Shown here: positions 1 to 9,501 of the stretch, piece by piece
Layout of the letters: each line of letters starts with the position of its first letter
Position numbering within the stretch: position 1 is the first letter of the stretch
Assembly (NCBI RefSeq): GCF_920984735.1
Contig: NZ_CAKLBU010000005.1
Span: 185,976 to 249,975, forward strand
DNA from: Pedobacter sp. Leaf250
GTDB taxonomy: Bacteria > Bacteroidota > Bacteroidia > Sphingobacteriales > Sphingobacteriaceae
Length of the DNA: 64,000 nucleotides
Reading direction: 5' to 3'
The notes under the pieces: model-generated
Database searches by the model: none
What the model was told of the DNA's origin: nothing
The model's input: only the letters and a program-made list of their open reading frames with translations
Program-made: the position numbers and the translations under genes

Positions 1-1816
1 TCAGTTTTTCAATGGAGTCAAAGGCGGCATCGCTGTCAGACCATTTCGCTAAGCCATGTCTGGCCAATTGCCCATACAAAATCTTCTTATTCATTTCTGC
101 GGCACCACGTATCGGATATTCAACTAATTCAAACCATGCATCTTGCTTTGCAGGAGAAATAACTTTAGACAACTGAATAACTTTTTCTGCAATTTTACCG
201 TACGCAGCTATGCGGTTTCTGATTTCCTGTTCACTCCACGGCAAGTCCGATATTTCTTTGAACTTTGGATCCTTTTCTTCTGTGCGGCTGTTACCCATAA
301 ATTCGGGTTTGCGAATGTAAGCAAGGCGATAATACTCATTCATTATTGCCAACAATGCTGTTGAATTTTGTTTTCCAAATTCCCTGGCCAGCCATTTTTG
401 CAAATGCTGATCCAGACCTGCCTTATTGTCTTCTATGGAGTTGATATTCCAGGCCATATCCAAAAAAAGCTCAGTTAAATATTCCCCAGGCTTAATATCG
501 CCCACATTTAAAATCCACATGTCTTTAGCACCTTTATCGTAAGCCAGCTTCATTTGAGTGTAAATTTGAGCAGGATGATTGGTAGCCAGCCAAAGATAGT
601 CATGCGGCCGACCCCAATATGAAATATGATAATAAACGCCATTTCCCCCTTTGCGATTTCGCTCCGCTTCGGTAGGGAAGTGGCGGATATAGCCATAGTT
701 ATCATCAGTCCACATCAACGTCACGTCCTCCGGAACTTTTAGCCCCATGTCATATACTTCGAGCACTTCCTTATATGGAATAAAAACCTGTGGAACTTTA
801 GTCACATCCGCGTTTAGGTTTTTTCCAATCAACTCCCGCTGATCTTTAAAAATCGAAGTAATGGCATCAAATTGTTCCTGAAGTGTATTTGCACCTTGCA
901 TTTTACCGTCATGCACACCACGAATTCCAAGCGTATAAATGTTATCCGAATTTTTAAGTTCCTTAACACGGCTTTCCCAAAAACTCAATACATTTTCTTT
1001 ATTATTAACATAATCATAGTTGCCTTTGCCGTCAATTTTCCATTCGGTGTTGGCACTACGCATCATGGGTTCGCAATGCGATGCACCCACAATAATCCCG
1101 TATTTATCCGCTATTTCTTTATTTCCTGGGGTTTGAAAGAAAGCAACTGAAACATCATGCATGGCTGGCCAGAAAGCATTCGCTCTCAAACGTAGTAGCA
1201 ATTCGAAAATACGGGCATGTGTTTTTGGGCCGATTTGTCCTTTAATTTTTGAAGGTTCATGGGTTTGATAACTCCAAGGTGTAAGTCCCCAATCTTCATC
1301 ATTTATAAAAATTCCTCTATGTGCAACCGAAGGGTATTCGATTAATCGAAGACCGTTTTTGAGTAATACTGAATTTTGTTTTGCAATTGATGAATCTGCC
1401 CACCATTCCCATGGAGAAACGCCTATGCGACGTGATAATTCAAGAATGCCATAAGCCGTACCTCTTTTGTCGCTACCAATAACATAAATCTTATTGTTTT
1501 TAACGAACAATAAGTAGCCCTCAGAATGTGATTTTAATTCATCAAGGGATTTTTGATCAATCTCTTTTTCTGCAACATTTCCATTCCCAAGGGTTCCTAT
1601 AAAAATACTGGAGTTAGTTCCTTTAGATAAATTGCCACCGAATACAGTATGGTAATCCCGACCAAAAATATCAAGAGCGGTATGTACAACCTCTGCTTCA
1701 TTTTTGGAGATTGTGACACTTATATTTTCTCCTTTGCGAAAAATGAAATCGGCAAACACTTGATAATGAATGATGAAAGCAAAAATGATTGTGGGTATGA
1801 TTTTCTTTAAATCCAT
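1..1816 (-). CDS. GH115 alpha-glucuronidase (C-terminus outside window)
   Basis: Reading from the ATG at 1816, 605 codons stay open to the window edge. The protein starts with a signal peptide (MDLKKIIPTIIFAFIIHYQVFA). It carries the GH115 hallmark HRGIFINDEDWGLTPW around residue 165, followed by MRLRANAFWPAMHD-type and TDDNYGYIRHFP segments typical of the family. GH115 enzymes remove (4-O-methyl)glucuronic acid side chains from xylan and also act on arabinogalactan. Family members usually have 800-1000 residues, so a quarter or more lies beyond the edge. It is the last gene seen of a minus-strand run of secreted glycosidases, 7 bp after the GH43 gene. Family assignment is firm; the substrate is inferred. 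Confidence 0.9.
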   Translation of the reverse strand, partial: MDLKKIIPTIIFAFIIHYQVFADFIFRKGENISVTISKNEAEVVHTALDIFGRDYHTVFGGNLSKGTNSSIFIGTLGNGNVAEKEIDQKSLDELKSHSEGYLLFVKNNKIYVIGSDKRGTAYGILELSRRIGVSPWEWWADSSIAKQNSVLLKNGLRLIEYPSVAHRGIFINDEDWGLTPWSYQTHEPSKIKGQIGPKTHARIFELLLRLRANAFWPAMHDVSVAFFQTPGNKEIADKYGIIVGASHCEPMMRSANTEWKIDGKGNYDYVNNKENVLSFWESRVKELKNSDNIYTLGIRGVHDGKMQGANTLQEQFDAITSIFKDQRELIGKNLNADVTKVPQVFIPYKEVLEVYDMGLKVPEDVTLMWTDDNYGYIRHFPTEAERNRKGGNGVYYHISYWGRPHDYLWLATNHPAQIYTQMKLAYDKGAKDMWILNVGDIKPGEYLTELFLDMAWNINSIEDNKAGLDQHLQKWLAREFGKQNSTALLAIMNEYYRLAYIRKPEFMGNSRTEEKDPKFKEISDLPWSEQEIRNRIAAYGKIAEKVIQLSKVISPAKQDAWFELVEYPIRGAAEMNKKILYGQLARHGLAKWSDSDAAFDSIEKL

Positions 1817-1823
1817 TTGACTA

Positions 1824-3236
1824 CTATAGAATAATTAGTTTAGCGATTGTAATGTTATTACCTGTACTTCCATATAAAGTTTTTCGCTTATCAGACCAAT
1901 TTGGCCTTTCACCAGTAACTGTTACGATCAACTGATACTCCGATTTATTCAATATTGGACTCAGGAAAGCCAATTGAGACATAGGAGATTTTGAATAGAG
2001 ATCTATAATGTTTTTGACCACGACCTCGCCCTTATTATTGAGTATTTCAACTTTAGCGTAACCATTATCTGGTAGAAGATACGCATATAACCCAATCTGT
2101 TTTCCATTGAATTTAAATGATAAAAATGCTTTTGGATCATTAGACCTGATTATTGGAATTGAATCGATTGTGGAACTTTTCCAGTTACCCGAATAACTGA
2201 TTTGCTTATTGTTTGGTAATAAGATTTTGTGATTTAAGCGTATTGTATTGGCTGCGCCTGTATTTAAGTTTACAGTCCAGGCATTCAAATATTGAGGAAT
2301 GGAAATGGAATCGCCTGTAAACGTGATGGGTTGCCACACATAAGTGGCAGCAGAATGTTGCTTCGGAAAAGACCATCTATCGCCCATAAACATGAAAGTG
2401 GTGTCTTTAGTTCCTTCGATTTTTAATACAAATGTGGATTGTGAATTCCAGGTTAATTTGTCTTTAGGTGCCAGTAATCCACGGGCAGTCCACGGGCCAG
2501 AAAGCGACTTTGCGGTAAAATAATAATTGTCATTTTTCTCCCATGAAGTAAGATGCGAACCAATAAAATAATAAGTGTCATTTTTCCGGAAAAGGGTAGG
2601 AGATTCAAAGCCTGTAGCAATGGTTGGATTGGTTTCTGCGATAATAGATTTGTAATCCGTACTCAACTGATGAATCATACCACCGTGAGTCAATAAATAT
2701 CCCGTTCCATCATGATCTTGAAAAGTACCCATATCCCATTTTTTTATTGGCTTACCATTAAAAAGTAACGGTCCTTTAAATTGATATGGTCCAGTAATTT
2801 TTTTAGCGGTAGCATAACCCACAAATTGATCTTTATAACCCAATGTGTCTACATGCATAAACATCACAAAATCGCCAGAAGAAGGGTTTTTCATTACTTT
2901 TACCCTTTCCCCAACACGATTTGGTCCTAGCTTTCCATTCTTTTGAACAGGAAGCGCCATGCTTTCAAATTTCCAGTTGTATAGATCTTTCGATGAATAA
3001 CAATTGAAGCCCGCAAATGCATTGCTGGTATCGCTATGTACCTCTCCAAATAAATAAAATTTACCATTTTTCATAACAATATTCGCTCCATGGGCGCTTA
3101 CCACTTTTCCGTTCTGGTCATACCAAGCCAGTCCGGAATATATCGCATTAGTGTTTCCAGCTTGTTGCGCAAAAATGTTTGCCCATTGTGCAATTAAGAT
3201 TGCTGAGATGAAAATGATTAATTTATAGTTAGCCAT
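1824..3236 (-). CDS. Secreted GH43-type glycosidase
   Basis: A 470-residue protein with a signal peptide (cleavage near AQQAG, residue 24). The N-terminal pattern AHGANIVMKNGKFYLFGEV and the later CYSSKDLYNW repeat motif are those of five-bladed beta-propeller GH43 enzymes; a beta-sandwich-like tail follows after about residue 340. The N-terminal signature resembles the GH43 groups acting on galactan side chains more than classical xylosidases, but the subfamily cannot be fixed by eye. Its ATG shares one base with the stop of the upstream GH43 gene (TAATG), which indicates translational coupling within the operon. Confidence 0.8.
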   Translation of the reverse strand: MANYKLIIFISAILIAQWANIFAQQAGNTNAIYSGLAWYDQNGKVVSAHGANIVMKNGKFYLFGEVHSDTSNAFAGFNCYSSKDLYNWKFESMALPVQKNGKLGPNRVGERVKVMKNPSSGDFVMFMHVDTLGYKDQFVGYATAKKITGPYQFKGPLLFNGKPIKKWDMGTFQDHDGTGYLLTHGGMIHQLSTDYKSIIAETNPTIATGFESPTLFRKNDTYYFIGSHLTSWEKNDNYYFTAKSLSGPWTARGLLAPKDKLTWNSQSTFVLKIEGTKDTTFMFMGDRWSFPKQHSAATYVWQPITFTGDSISIPQYLNAWTVNLNTGAANTIRLNHKILLPNNKQISYSGNWKSSTIDSIPIIRSNDPKAFLSFKFNGKQIGLYAYLLPDNGYAKVEILNNKGEVVVKNIIDLYSKSPMSQLAFLSPILNKSEYQLIVTVTGERPNWSDKRKTLYGSTGNNITIAKLIIL

Positions 3237-4843
3237 TATTTTACCTTTACCAGTGTAACATCATCAGCCAAACAAAATGCATTTGCTTTTCCGTCGGCAC
3301 TAAATCCAATTTCTACTTTACCATTTAATATTTTAATATTCTTTAGCATAATGTTTTTCCAATTCTTATTCTCGGTTTCAAAATGCATGCTGAATTTTTT
3401 ATTATTGCTAAAAGCATAAAGCTCCAGGTTATTGAAACCGGTACTGTTTTTCACTTTTGCAGTTAAGTTGTAAAGCCCATCCGTTAGTTTTACCTGATTT
3501 GATGAAGAAATCAATTGTGAAACTTTTCGTTTGAAATTTATTTTATCGCTAATGTTTAAACTCTTTTCGCCGACCACGATTTTCCGTTCAGCGGTTGTGT
3601 TAAAATGATTTAGGTTTGGAGAAGTTAAACTGTCTAAACTTACTTTATTACCCGTTATAATTTGCGTATTCCAGCCTGTAAGTACCAATTGTAGTGGTTT
3701 TACCTCACTTGGAATACGTCTTCTATCAGCTTCAAAACTTCCGTTTTTAACATAATCATTGTCTGAAGCGATAGTCCAATAACCCGTTTTTGCATCTAAA
3801 TTCCACGAATGAAGTGAATTGAAATGGGGAGTACTTCCATTAAATGACATTGGGCACCACTGATTGTATCCTAACCCATTTCCGGCAAAGTCCGACCAGC
3901 GATCGCCACAAAAAATAACAGTTTCCCTCTTTGTTCCTTTAACATTTACAAAGAAACCTGTTTGTGAAATATGTGCATAATCATCCTCACTTCCAGCCGT
4001 TACAAGCATTTTATTTGTGGGTAAATACGGGCCTCTAATATCATCTGCTACTAGGTAATAAGCCAATGAGCCATCCCAGCCATATATATTGGAGGCGTAC
4101 ATGTAATATTTGCCTTTGTATTTGAACATGCAATTACCTTCTCTACTTTCGCCTTTAAAAATCTCGGTACAATCAAGAAGGTTTATTTTTCCATCTTTAA
4201 CACCGATTTCAGATATGTAAATTTTATTACGACCTCTACCGTAGGAATAAACCAGATAAGATTTCCCGGTATCATCATCCGTAAAAACCGTTTGGTCGCC
4301 TGTATTGGGAGTTCCAATCATGGGTTCCATGTCAATTCTTTGGTGCCAAGTAAAAGGTCCATTTGGAGTATCGGCAGTAGTAATTAATACTTGGTTGCCA
4401 TGCTGAACAAACATGGCGTACTTTTTAAGCTCTTTAATATAAGCAACACCCAAACGACCTAACCAGGTTTTCGGTACTCTGCTAATTTCACTTTTAGTCA
4501 AAACATCACCTTCGCTGGTCCAATTTGTTAAGTCTGTAGAACTGTAGCACGTTACCGATTCAAAGGTCGCATTTGGATAAGTGACAGAAGGATCATTGCG
4601 ATAAAGTTCTGCTTCAGCATATTTTACGCCGTACCAAAAATATTTCTTTATGCCAGATTGGGAATCGATAAACTGGAAAATACCGCCGCCCTGACTATAA
4701 ATTGGCGCTCCATCTTTTGTTTTCCAAAATGAGTCATTTTTGATGTTATTGGTTTGCGCTTCTGCCTGATTAATGTTTTGGCAAAATGCAATAACTAATA
4801 AAAACAAGATCATCAAACTAAATTTTTTATTTCTCTTCATCAT
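3236..4843 (-). CDS. Secreted GH43-type glycosidase with C-terminal binding-like domain
   Basis: A 535-residue protein with an N-terminal signal peptide (MMKRNKKFSLMILFLLVIAFCQ). Residues about 45-375 form a GH43-like propeller: SQGGGIFQF near the start, KYFWYG, then CYSSTDLTNW and YLVYSYGRG blades. From about residue 380 a beta-sandwich follows (NGSFEADRR..., then a long beta-rich stretch) that looks like a carbohydrate-binding module. It overlaps the upstream GH39 gene by four bases (ATGA) and touches the next GH43 gene, so the three are co-translated. The exact linkage cleaved is unknown; beta-galactosidic or arabinosidic side chains are the likeliest targets from family membership. Confidence 0.8.
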   Translation of the reverse strand: MMKRNKKFSLMILFLLVIAFCQNINQAEAQTNNIKNDSFWKTKDGAPIYSQGGGIFQFIDSQSGIKKYFWYGVKYAEAELYRNDPSVTYPNATFESVTCYSSTDLTNWTSEGDVLTKSEISRVPKTWLGRLGVAYIKELKKYAMFVQHGNQVLITTADTPNGPFTWHQRIDMEPMIGTPNTGDQTVFTDDDTGKSYLVYSYGRGRNKIYISEIGVKDGKINLLDCTEIFKGESREGNCMFKYKGKYYMYASNIYGWDGSLAYYLVADDIRGPYLPTNKMLVTAGSEDDYAHISQTGFFVNVKGTKRETVIFCGDRWSDFAGNGLGYNQWCPMSFNGSTPHFNSLHSWNLDAKTGYWTIASDNDYVKNGSFEADRRRIPSEVKPLQLVLTGWNTQIITGNKVSLDSLTSPNLNHFNTTAERKIVVGEKSLNISDKINFKRKVSQLISSSNQVKLTDGLYNLTAKVKNSTGFNNLELYAFSNNKKFSMHFETENKNWKNIMLKNIKILNGKVEIGFSADGKANAFCLADDVTLVKVK

Positions 4844-6516
4844 TTTATGCTCAATAATGTTACGCCTTGTCTGCTTAATTCAAACTGAAACGAGCCTTGA
4901 TTTGGATTGAATTTTATGGATTTACCAATTGATTTTAGCTGGCTGGATTTCTCTAATTCACGGATTTGTGCAGATGATGGCGATTGCGGTGAGCCCATTT
5001 TTTTCCAGACTTCATAAGAATTGCTGTTTTCATCATCTATTAAATATCGGGTGATGGTTACTGAGCTTTTGTTTAAACCTTTTAATGAGAGGCTTACCGT
5101 GTCGATATTTCCTTTTTTATCTTCATCGTGATAATTCCATATCATCACTGTGGAGGTGTTTTGAGATTTTGCTGCCAACACACCAATGTCAGCAGTTTGT
5201 TTTCGAATGCTAGAATCCAATACCGTTTGTAAAGGATACATTTTGTTGCTGGTCGCCTCAACGCGATTTCCAATCATCATGCCAAACATTTTAAATACGT
5301 TTAAAACAGGTTTGTTCACTCCATTTGTCGCCAAATCTCTAAATCCTGCAAACCAAGGTTGATTTTCAAACTCAAACGACCAGCTCACTGCTCCAAGTAA
5401 ATTGATATTGTATTTATCTGTTAATTCATAAAGTCTTGCAAACGAAGCTGCGGTGTAGCTTGAATACATGGTGCCATTTCGGTAAGCATTTTCCGGATTG
5501 GTTGCCATTCCGCAATCTGCACAACCTTCCGGATCGAACTCTCCAATAATAACAGGGATGTTTTTTATTTGAGGATACCTATTAATCACTTTGTAGTTAG
5601 CTTCTACATTACGTAGCTCGGTGCGTAAATTCATAACTACTGCTCCATTAACCACTTTTGGCGAGCCTTTGGCATGAAATAAAACGGCATCTAGCGGAGA
5701 CCCTATTTTGCCTGTTACATAATTTGTATCAGTTAAACAGTGTTTGATAAAAGCATCAAGGTATCTGCTTCCACCACCGGTTACATTTGCACCACCAATT
5801 TTGGCCGTAGGCAATGCCCGTTTCACGCCATCTGCTGCATAGTCATACAGCTTGAAAAATTCTGCTTGAGTACCTTTCCAATAGGCACCATCAGCCTCGT
5901 TCCAAACCTCCCAATACCAGCTTTCCACTTCTTTCTTTCCATATCGTTCCACGCAATGTTTTACCCACTCATACGCCAGGTTGCCCCATTTTTTATAATC
6001 TTTCGGTGGATAAGCCCATCCAGTTAAAATCTCTTCATATCGGGTTCCGGGTTTCCATTTGTGTTGGTAGGGTTGGGGTTTTGTAGATAATGCTTCTGGC
6101 ATAAAACCAATTTGTGCTAAAGGTTTCATCCCTCGTTTGATGTAGGTGTCGAATATACGATCAACAATAGTCCAATTGTAAACAGGATTTCCTTGTTCGT
6201 CTTCTGTATAAACAGTGGTTGAACCCCATTTCAATGCTGGTGTTCCATCGCCCGAAGTGAGGAGGTTGTGTGCCCTCACATAAACAGGAACAGGACTTAA
6301 TTTGGAAATGTCTGTGAGCAGTTTCTGCCCATCTTTCATGTAAGTATAATTGGGCACGTCGTAGCCAAACCATGCCCAAATAGGTTTCATTTCCGAAACT
6401 TTATTATCAAAATTTACGGTAATATCTGCCTTATCTTGTGCTTTGCCAAGTGAATGGAAAACGCAACAAAGTATGAAAATGAAACTTAATTTTATTCTAA
6501 CATTCATAGTAGGCAA
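4840..6516 (-). CDS. Secreted GH39 glycosidase
   Basis: A 558-residue protein with a signal peptide and a GH39-type TIM barrel. The acid/base glutamate is E207 in WEVWNEADG and the nucleophile is probably E326 in VIIGEFDPEG; both motifs are the family signatures. Known GH39 members include beta-xylosidases, alpha-L-iduronidases and enzymes acting on substituted arabinofuranosides of arabinogalactan. The start may be the first ATG or the one three codons later (MNVRIK...), as the sequence does not decide. It lies 20 bp after the GH2 gene and overlaps the following GH43 gene by four bases. Confidence 0.88.
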   Translation of the reverse strand: MPTMNVRIKLSFIFILCCVFHSLGKAQDKADITVNFDNKVSEMKPIWAWFGYDVPNYTYMKDGQKLLTDISKLSPVPVYVRAHNLLTSGDGTPALKWGSTTVYTEDEQGNPVYNWTIVDRIFDTYIKRGMKPLAQIGFMPEALSTKPQPYQHKWKPGTRYEEILTGWAYPPKDYKKWGNLAYEWVKHCVERYGKKEVESWYWEVWNEADGAYWKGTQAEFFKLYDYAADGVKRALPTAKIGGANVTGGGSRYLDAFIKHCLTDTNYVTGKIGSPLDAVLFHAKGSPKVVNGAVVMNLRTELRNVEANYKVINRYPQIKNIPVIIGEFDPEGCADCGMATNPENAYRNGTMYSSYTAASFARLYELTDKYNINLLGAVSWSFEFENQPWFAGFRDLATNGVNKPVLNVFKMFGMMIGNRVEATSNKMYPLQTVLDSSIRKQTADIGVLAAKSQNTSTVMIWNYHDEDKKGNIDTVSLSLKGLNKSSVTITRYLIDDENSNSYEVWKKMGSPQSPSSAQIRELEKSSQLKSIGKSIKFNPNQGSFQFELSRQGVTLLSIK

Positions 6517-6536
6517 GCTTTAATTTATAGTGATTG

Positions 6537-9491
6537 TTATTTAGCCTCGTAAATTTCAGTTTCGATAATGCTCAAACCACCCTTTGACTTGATTTCTGCT
6601 CTTTCAATGCCGTCATCTAATTTTTTTCCATTTACCTCAACCCCAATTTTACCACTTTCGGCGGTTTCTTTACCCGAACCCAGTAATTGGATGGTTACCG
6701 TTTTACCTTTAGTTGGCTTGCAAATGGCTGTGAAATAACCCAGACTAGGAATAGTATTTCCTTTGAAAACTTCTTTGTCATCAACCAAAATTCTGATTGG
6801 ATAAGCCTTTGTTCTGAATCCATTTACTTTGAGTTCTACCTCTGTTACTGTGGTTTCTTTTTCCAAATTATATTTGATCCATGCAGTATTCAAATCTCCA
6901 TCGTTAACCCAATCGCTTAGTTCATTATCATCAAAACTTAAACTGGCTTTATCCGAATTGGCACCAGCTGTAGCAGCCACAATTTTTATTGCTTTTCTGC
7001 TGATCTGATAAGTCTGTGCTGCAGGCGTTGCACCTCGCTTTAAACTAGGTTTTAAACCATCAGCAGGAAATTGAGAAGATAAGCCGTTTTGAATGCTAAC
7101 GGGAAGTGTTGTCAATTCAATTGTTGCTGATTTTAAACCAGTTGATTTTGCCGTAATGTTGATTTTACCCGGCGTTGTAGTTGATCTGATCAATATCCGA
7201 TTGACACCACCTTCTACAGGTAATTGTTTTGACAAAATATAGTTGTCAGGACCTTGCGCCAAACCACCACGCCATTCAGCAGGGCCGGAAACCTCAAAGT
7301 TGATCATGTTTAAAGCAATAGGACTACGATTTCCAGCGGCGTCCACAACTTCAATCTGCACCAAAACCAAATCAGCACCATCAGCTTTAAATCCTGTTGG
7401 ATGTTGCATTTTGGTTAATTTTATAGCTGCCGGTTCTCCAGCGGTTTTTAATTGTTTTTCAGCTGATTTAAGACCTTTGTTATCGTAAGAAACTGCCGTT
7501 AAAACACCAGCCTGATAAGCGACATCTTTGAAGGTAAACAAAAAGCCATCTCGCTTAGTTCCAAAACCCAATGATTTTCCATTAAGAAAAAGTTGAACTT
7601 TTTCTCCAGAAGCAATCACATAAACATTTTTCTTTGTTCCGGCTTTGTAATTCCAGTGACCGATAATATGAATGCCTGTTTTTTTTGCATCAACCCAACC
7701 ATCCCACATTACTTTATGGGCAAAAAATCCATCCTTTGGAATTCTCATTGGATCAACTTCTCCGCTACGGCGATAGTTTTCTTCGCCACGGTAATGCGTA
7801 TTAGAATCAGAGAAAATGATGTTTACACCTCCAGAACTTACTCTGGTACCCGTTCCTGGTCGTTCTTTGTAATATTCATTCCACCTTACCACATTTTCTA
7901 TCGCATGCGTATCTTGGTTTCTATTGTAAGTGCTTGCATCAGCGCCTTTGTATAATGGTCCGGCACCGTCTTTATGAAAAGGAGGAGAGAATTCATCCCA
8001 ATATTTACGCAACCCTTCATCTCTGGAATATTCCATAGACCATAAAGGTTTTGTTGCACTTTTGTTGATGTAGAGCATTTCTCCACCATATTCGGCAGCA
8101 GGAATATCCAACATTTCTCTTGATCCGATTGCTCTTCCTCCGTTTGGATCATACAAATCACGAATGGCTTTCATTTCAGCCATGTGGGCTGCACTGATGG
8201 ATTCGTTTCCACATTCATAAAATAAAATACTTGGATTATTTCTGTTATAAATAATGGCATCGGTCATTACAGATTTACGCTGATCCCATCGGGTTCCGGT
8301 AACATCTTTCTCCGCGTCGCCTGCTGGCATTGCTTGAATTAGACCCATACGATCGCATGATTCAACATCTTGTTTCCATGGAGAAATATGCATCCAACGC
8401 ACCAGATTTGCATTGCTTTCCACCATCAGGCCGTTGCTGTAATCGCTTAACCACGCTGGTACAGATAGGCCAATTGCAGGCCATTCATTGCTGGTGCGCT
8501 GGGCATAACCTTTCATCATCAAAACACGATCATTCAAATAAACCATCCCGTTTTTAAATTCTCCTTTTCTAAAACCTGTTTTGGTTTTTAACTCGTCAAC
8601 TGTAGTGCCATCTACTTTCAAACGTGAAATCACGGTGTAGAGATAACCATAACCCCAGCTCCAAAAATTCAGACCATTCACCAATGATTCTGCATTTAAG
8701 GTTGCGGTATTACCCGGTGCAATATCCTGAATGGATGAACTGTATGTTTTAATGCTTTTGCCTTCAGCATCAATGATCTCTACTTCATATTGAACTTTCT
8801 TAGTTTCACTCGTCTCGTTTTTAATTTCTGATTCAGAAACCACTACAGCACTTTTACCCGCAATGTTAAAATCCTTAGCGTAGATGTAATTTCCAGTTGT
8901 TTTTAACAATGCGTTAAGGGGTAGGGTTTGATAAATTTTACCAGTTACATGTAAACGAACATTCTTTGAAATGCCACCATAGTTGGCATTGAAATTTTTA
9001 TCGCTCCATTGGTAACCGGAGTTAGTGGCTTTTTCTTTATAATTCCAGGCGTTATCAATTCTCACGGCCAGCACATTGTCTTTTTCTGGATCAATTAGGT
9101 CGCTGATGTCGAAACCAAAAGCAGTAACACCATTTTCATGGCGACCAATAAATTTTCCATTTAAATAAAATTCTCCAGCCTGTCTGATACCTTCAAATTC
9201 TAGAAATACCTTTCGATCTTTAGCATTAGCAACCTTAAAATGCTTGCGATACCAGGCAATTCCTGTAGATAATTGTTCAATTGATTTCTTAAATGCCTCA
9301 TCCTCATTCCATGCATGTGGTAAGGTAATGGATTTCCATTCTTTATCATCGAAATCAATAGCCGCTGCATTATCATTATCCCCAACAAAAAGTTTCCAAC
9401 TGGGATTAAAATTGTAAGTTTTACGAGCGTTTTGAGCATGAAGATTTAGAGTTAACAGGCTACAAAAAACAATAAGGTATAGGTGCTTCAT
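6537..9491 (-). CDS. Secreted GH2 glycosidase (beta-galactosidase-like)
   Basis: A 984-residue protein with a signal peptide ending near LHAQ (residue 20). It has the GH2 order: jelly-roll sugar-binding domain (about 25-185), Ig-like domain (about 190-305), TIM barrel (about 310-600), then further beta domains and a C-terminal discoidin-like module (about 850-984). The acid/base is N429-E430 in ILFYECGNES; PLWSMEYSRDEG is the probable nucleophile region. GH2 covers beta-galactosidases, glucuronidases, mannosidases and others, so the substrate is not fixed. Spacing is 10 bp from the upstream GH43-like gene and 20 bp to GH39, consistent with one operon. Confidence 0.88.
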   Translation of the reverse strand: MKHLYLIVFCSLLTLNLHAQNARKTYNFNPSWKLFVGDNDNAAAIDFDDKEWKSITLPHAWNEDEAFKKSIEQLSTGIAWYRKHFKVANAKDRKVFLEFEGIRQAGEFYLNGKFIGRHENGVTAFGFDISDLIDPEKDNVLAVRIDNAWNYKEKATNSGYQWSDKNFNANYGGISKNVRLHVTGKIYQTLPLNALLKTTGNYIYAKDFNIAGKSAVVVSESEIKNETSETKKVQYEVEIIDAEGKSIKTYSSSIQDIAPGNTATLNAESLVNGLNFWSWGYGYLYTVISRLKVDGTTVDELKTKTGFRKGEFKNGMVYLNDRVLMMKGYAQRTSNEWPAIGLSVPAWLSDYSNGLMVESNANLVRWMHISPWKQDVESCDRMGLIQAMPAGDAEKDVTGTRWDQRKSVMTDAIIYNRNNPSILFYECGNESISAAHMAEMKAIRDLYDPNGGRAIGSREMLDIPAAEYGGEMLYINKSATKPLWSMEYSRDEGLRKYWDEFSPPFHKDGAGPLYKGADASTYNRNQDTHAIENVVRWNEYYKERPGTGTRVSSGGVNIIFSDSNTHYRGEENYRRSGEVDPMRIPKDGFFAHKVMWDGWVDAKKTGIHIIGHWNYKAGTKKNVYVIASGEKVQLFLNGKSLGFGTKRDGFLFTFKDVAYQAGVLTAVSYDNKGLKSAEKQLKTAGEPAAIKLTKMQHPTGFKADGADLVLVQIEVVDAAGNRSPIALNMINFEVSGPAEWRGGLAQGPDNYILSKQLPVEGGVNRILIRSTTTPGKINITAKSTGLKSATIELTTLPVSIQNGLSSQFPADGLKPSLKRGATPAAQTYQISRKAIKIVAATAGANSDKASLSFDDNELSDWVNDGDLNTAWIKYNLEKETTVTEVELKVNGFRTKAYPIRILVDDKEVFKGNTIPSLGYFTAICKPTKGKTVTIQLLGSGKETAESGKIGVEVNGKKLDDGIERAEIKSKGGLSIIETEIYEAK

Positions 9492-9501
9492 TTATATTTG
9501 G

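Noticed and set aside
143..1150. Short plus-strand reading frames inside the GH115 gene
   Set aside because: They lie antisense to a continuous, family-matching minus-strand frame and show no protein features.
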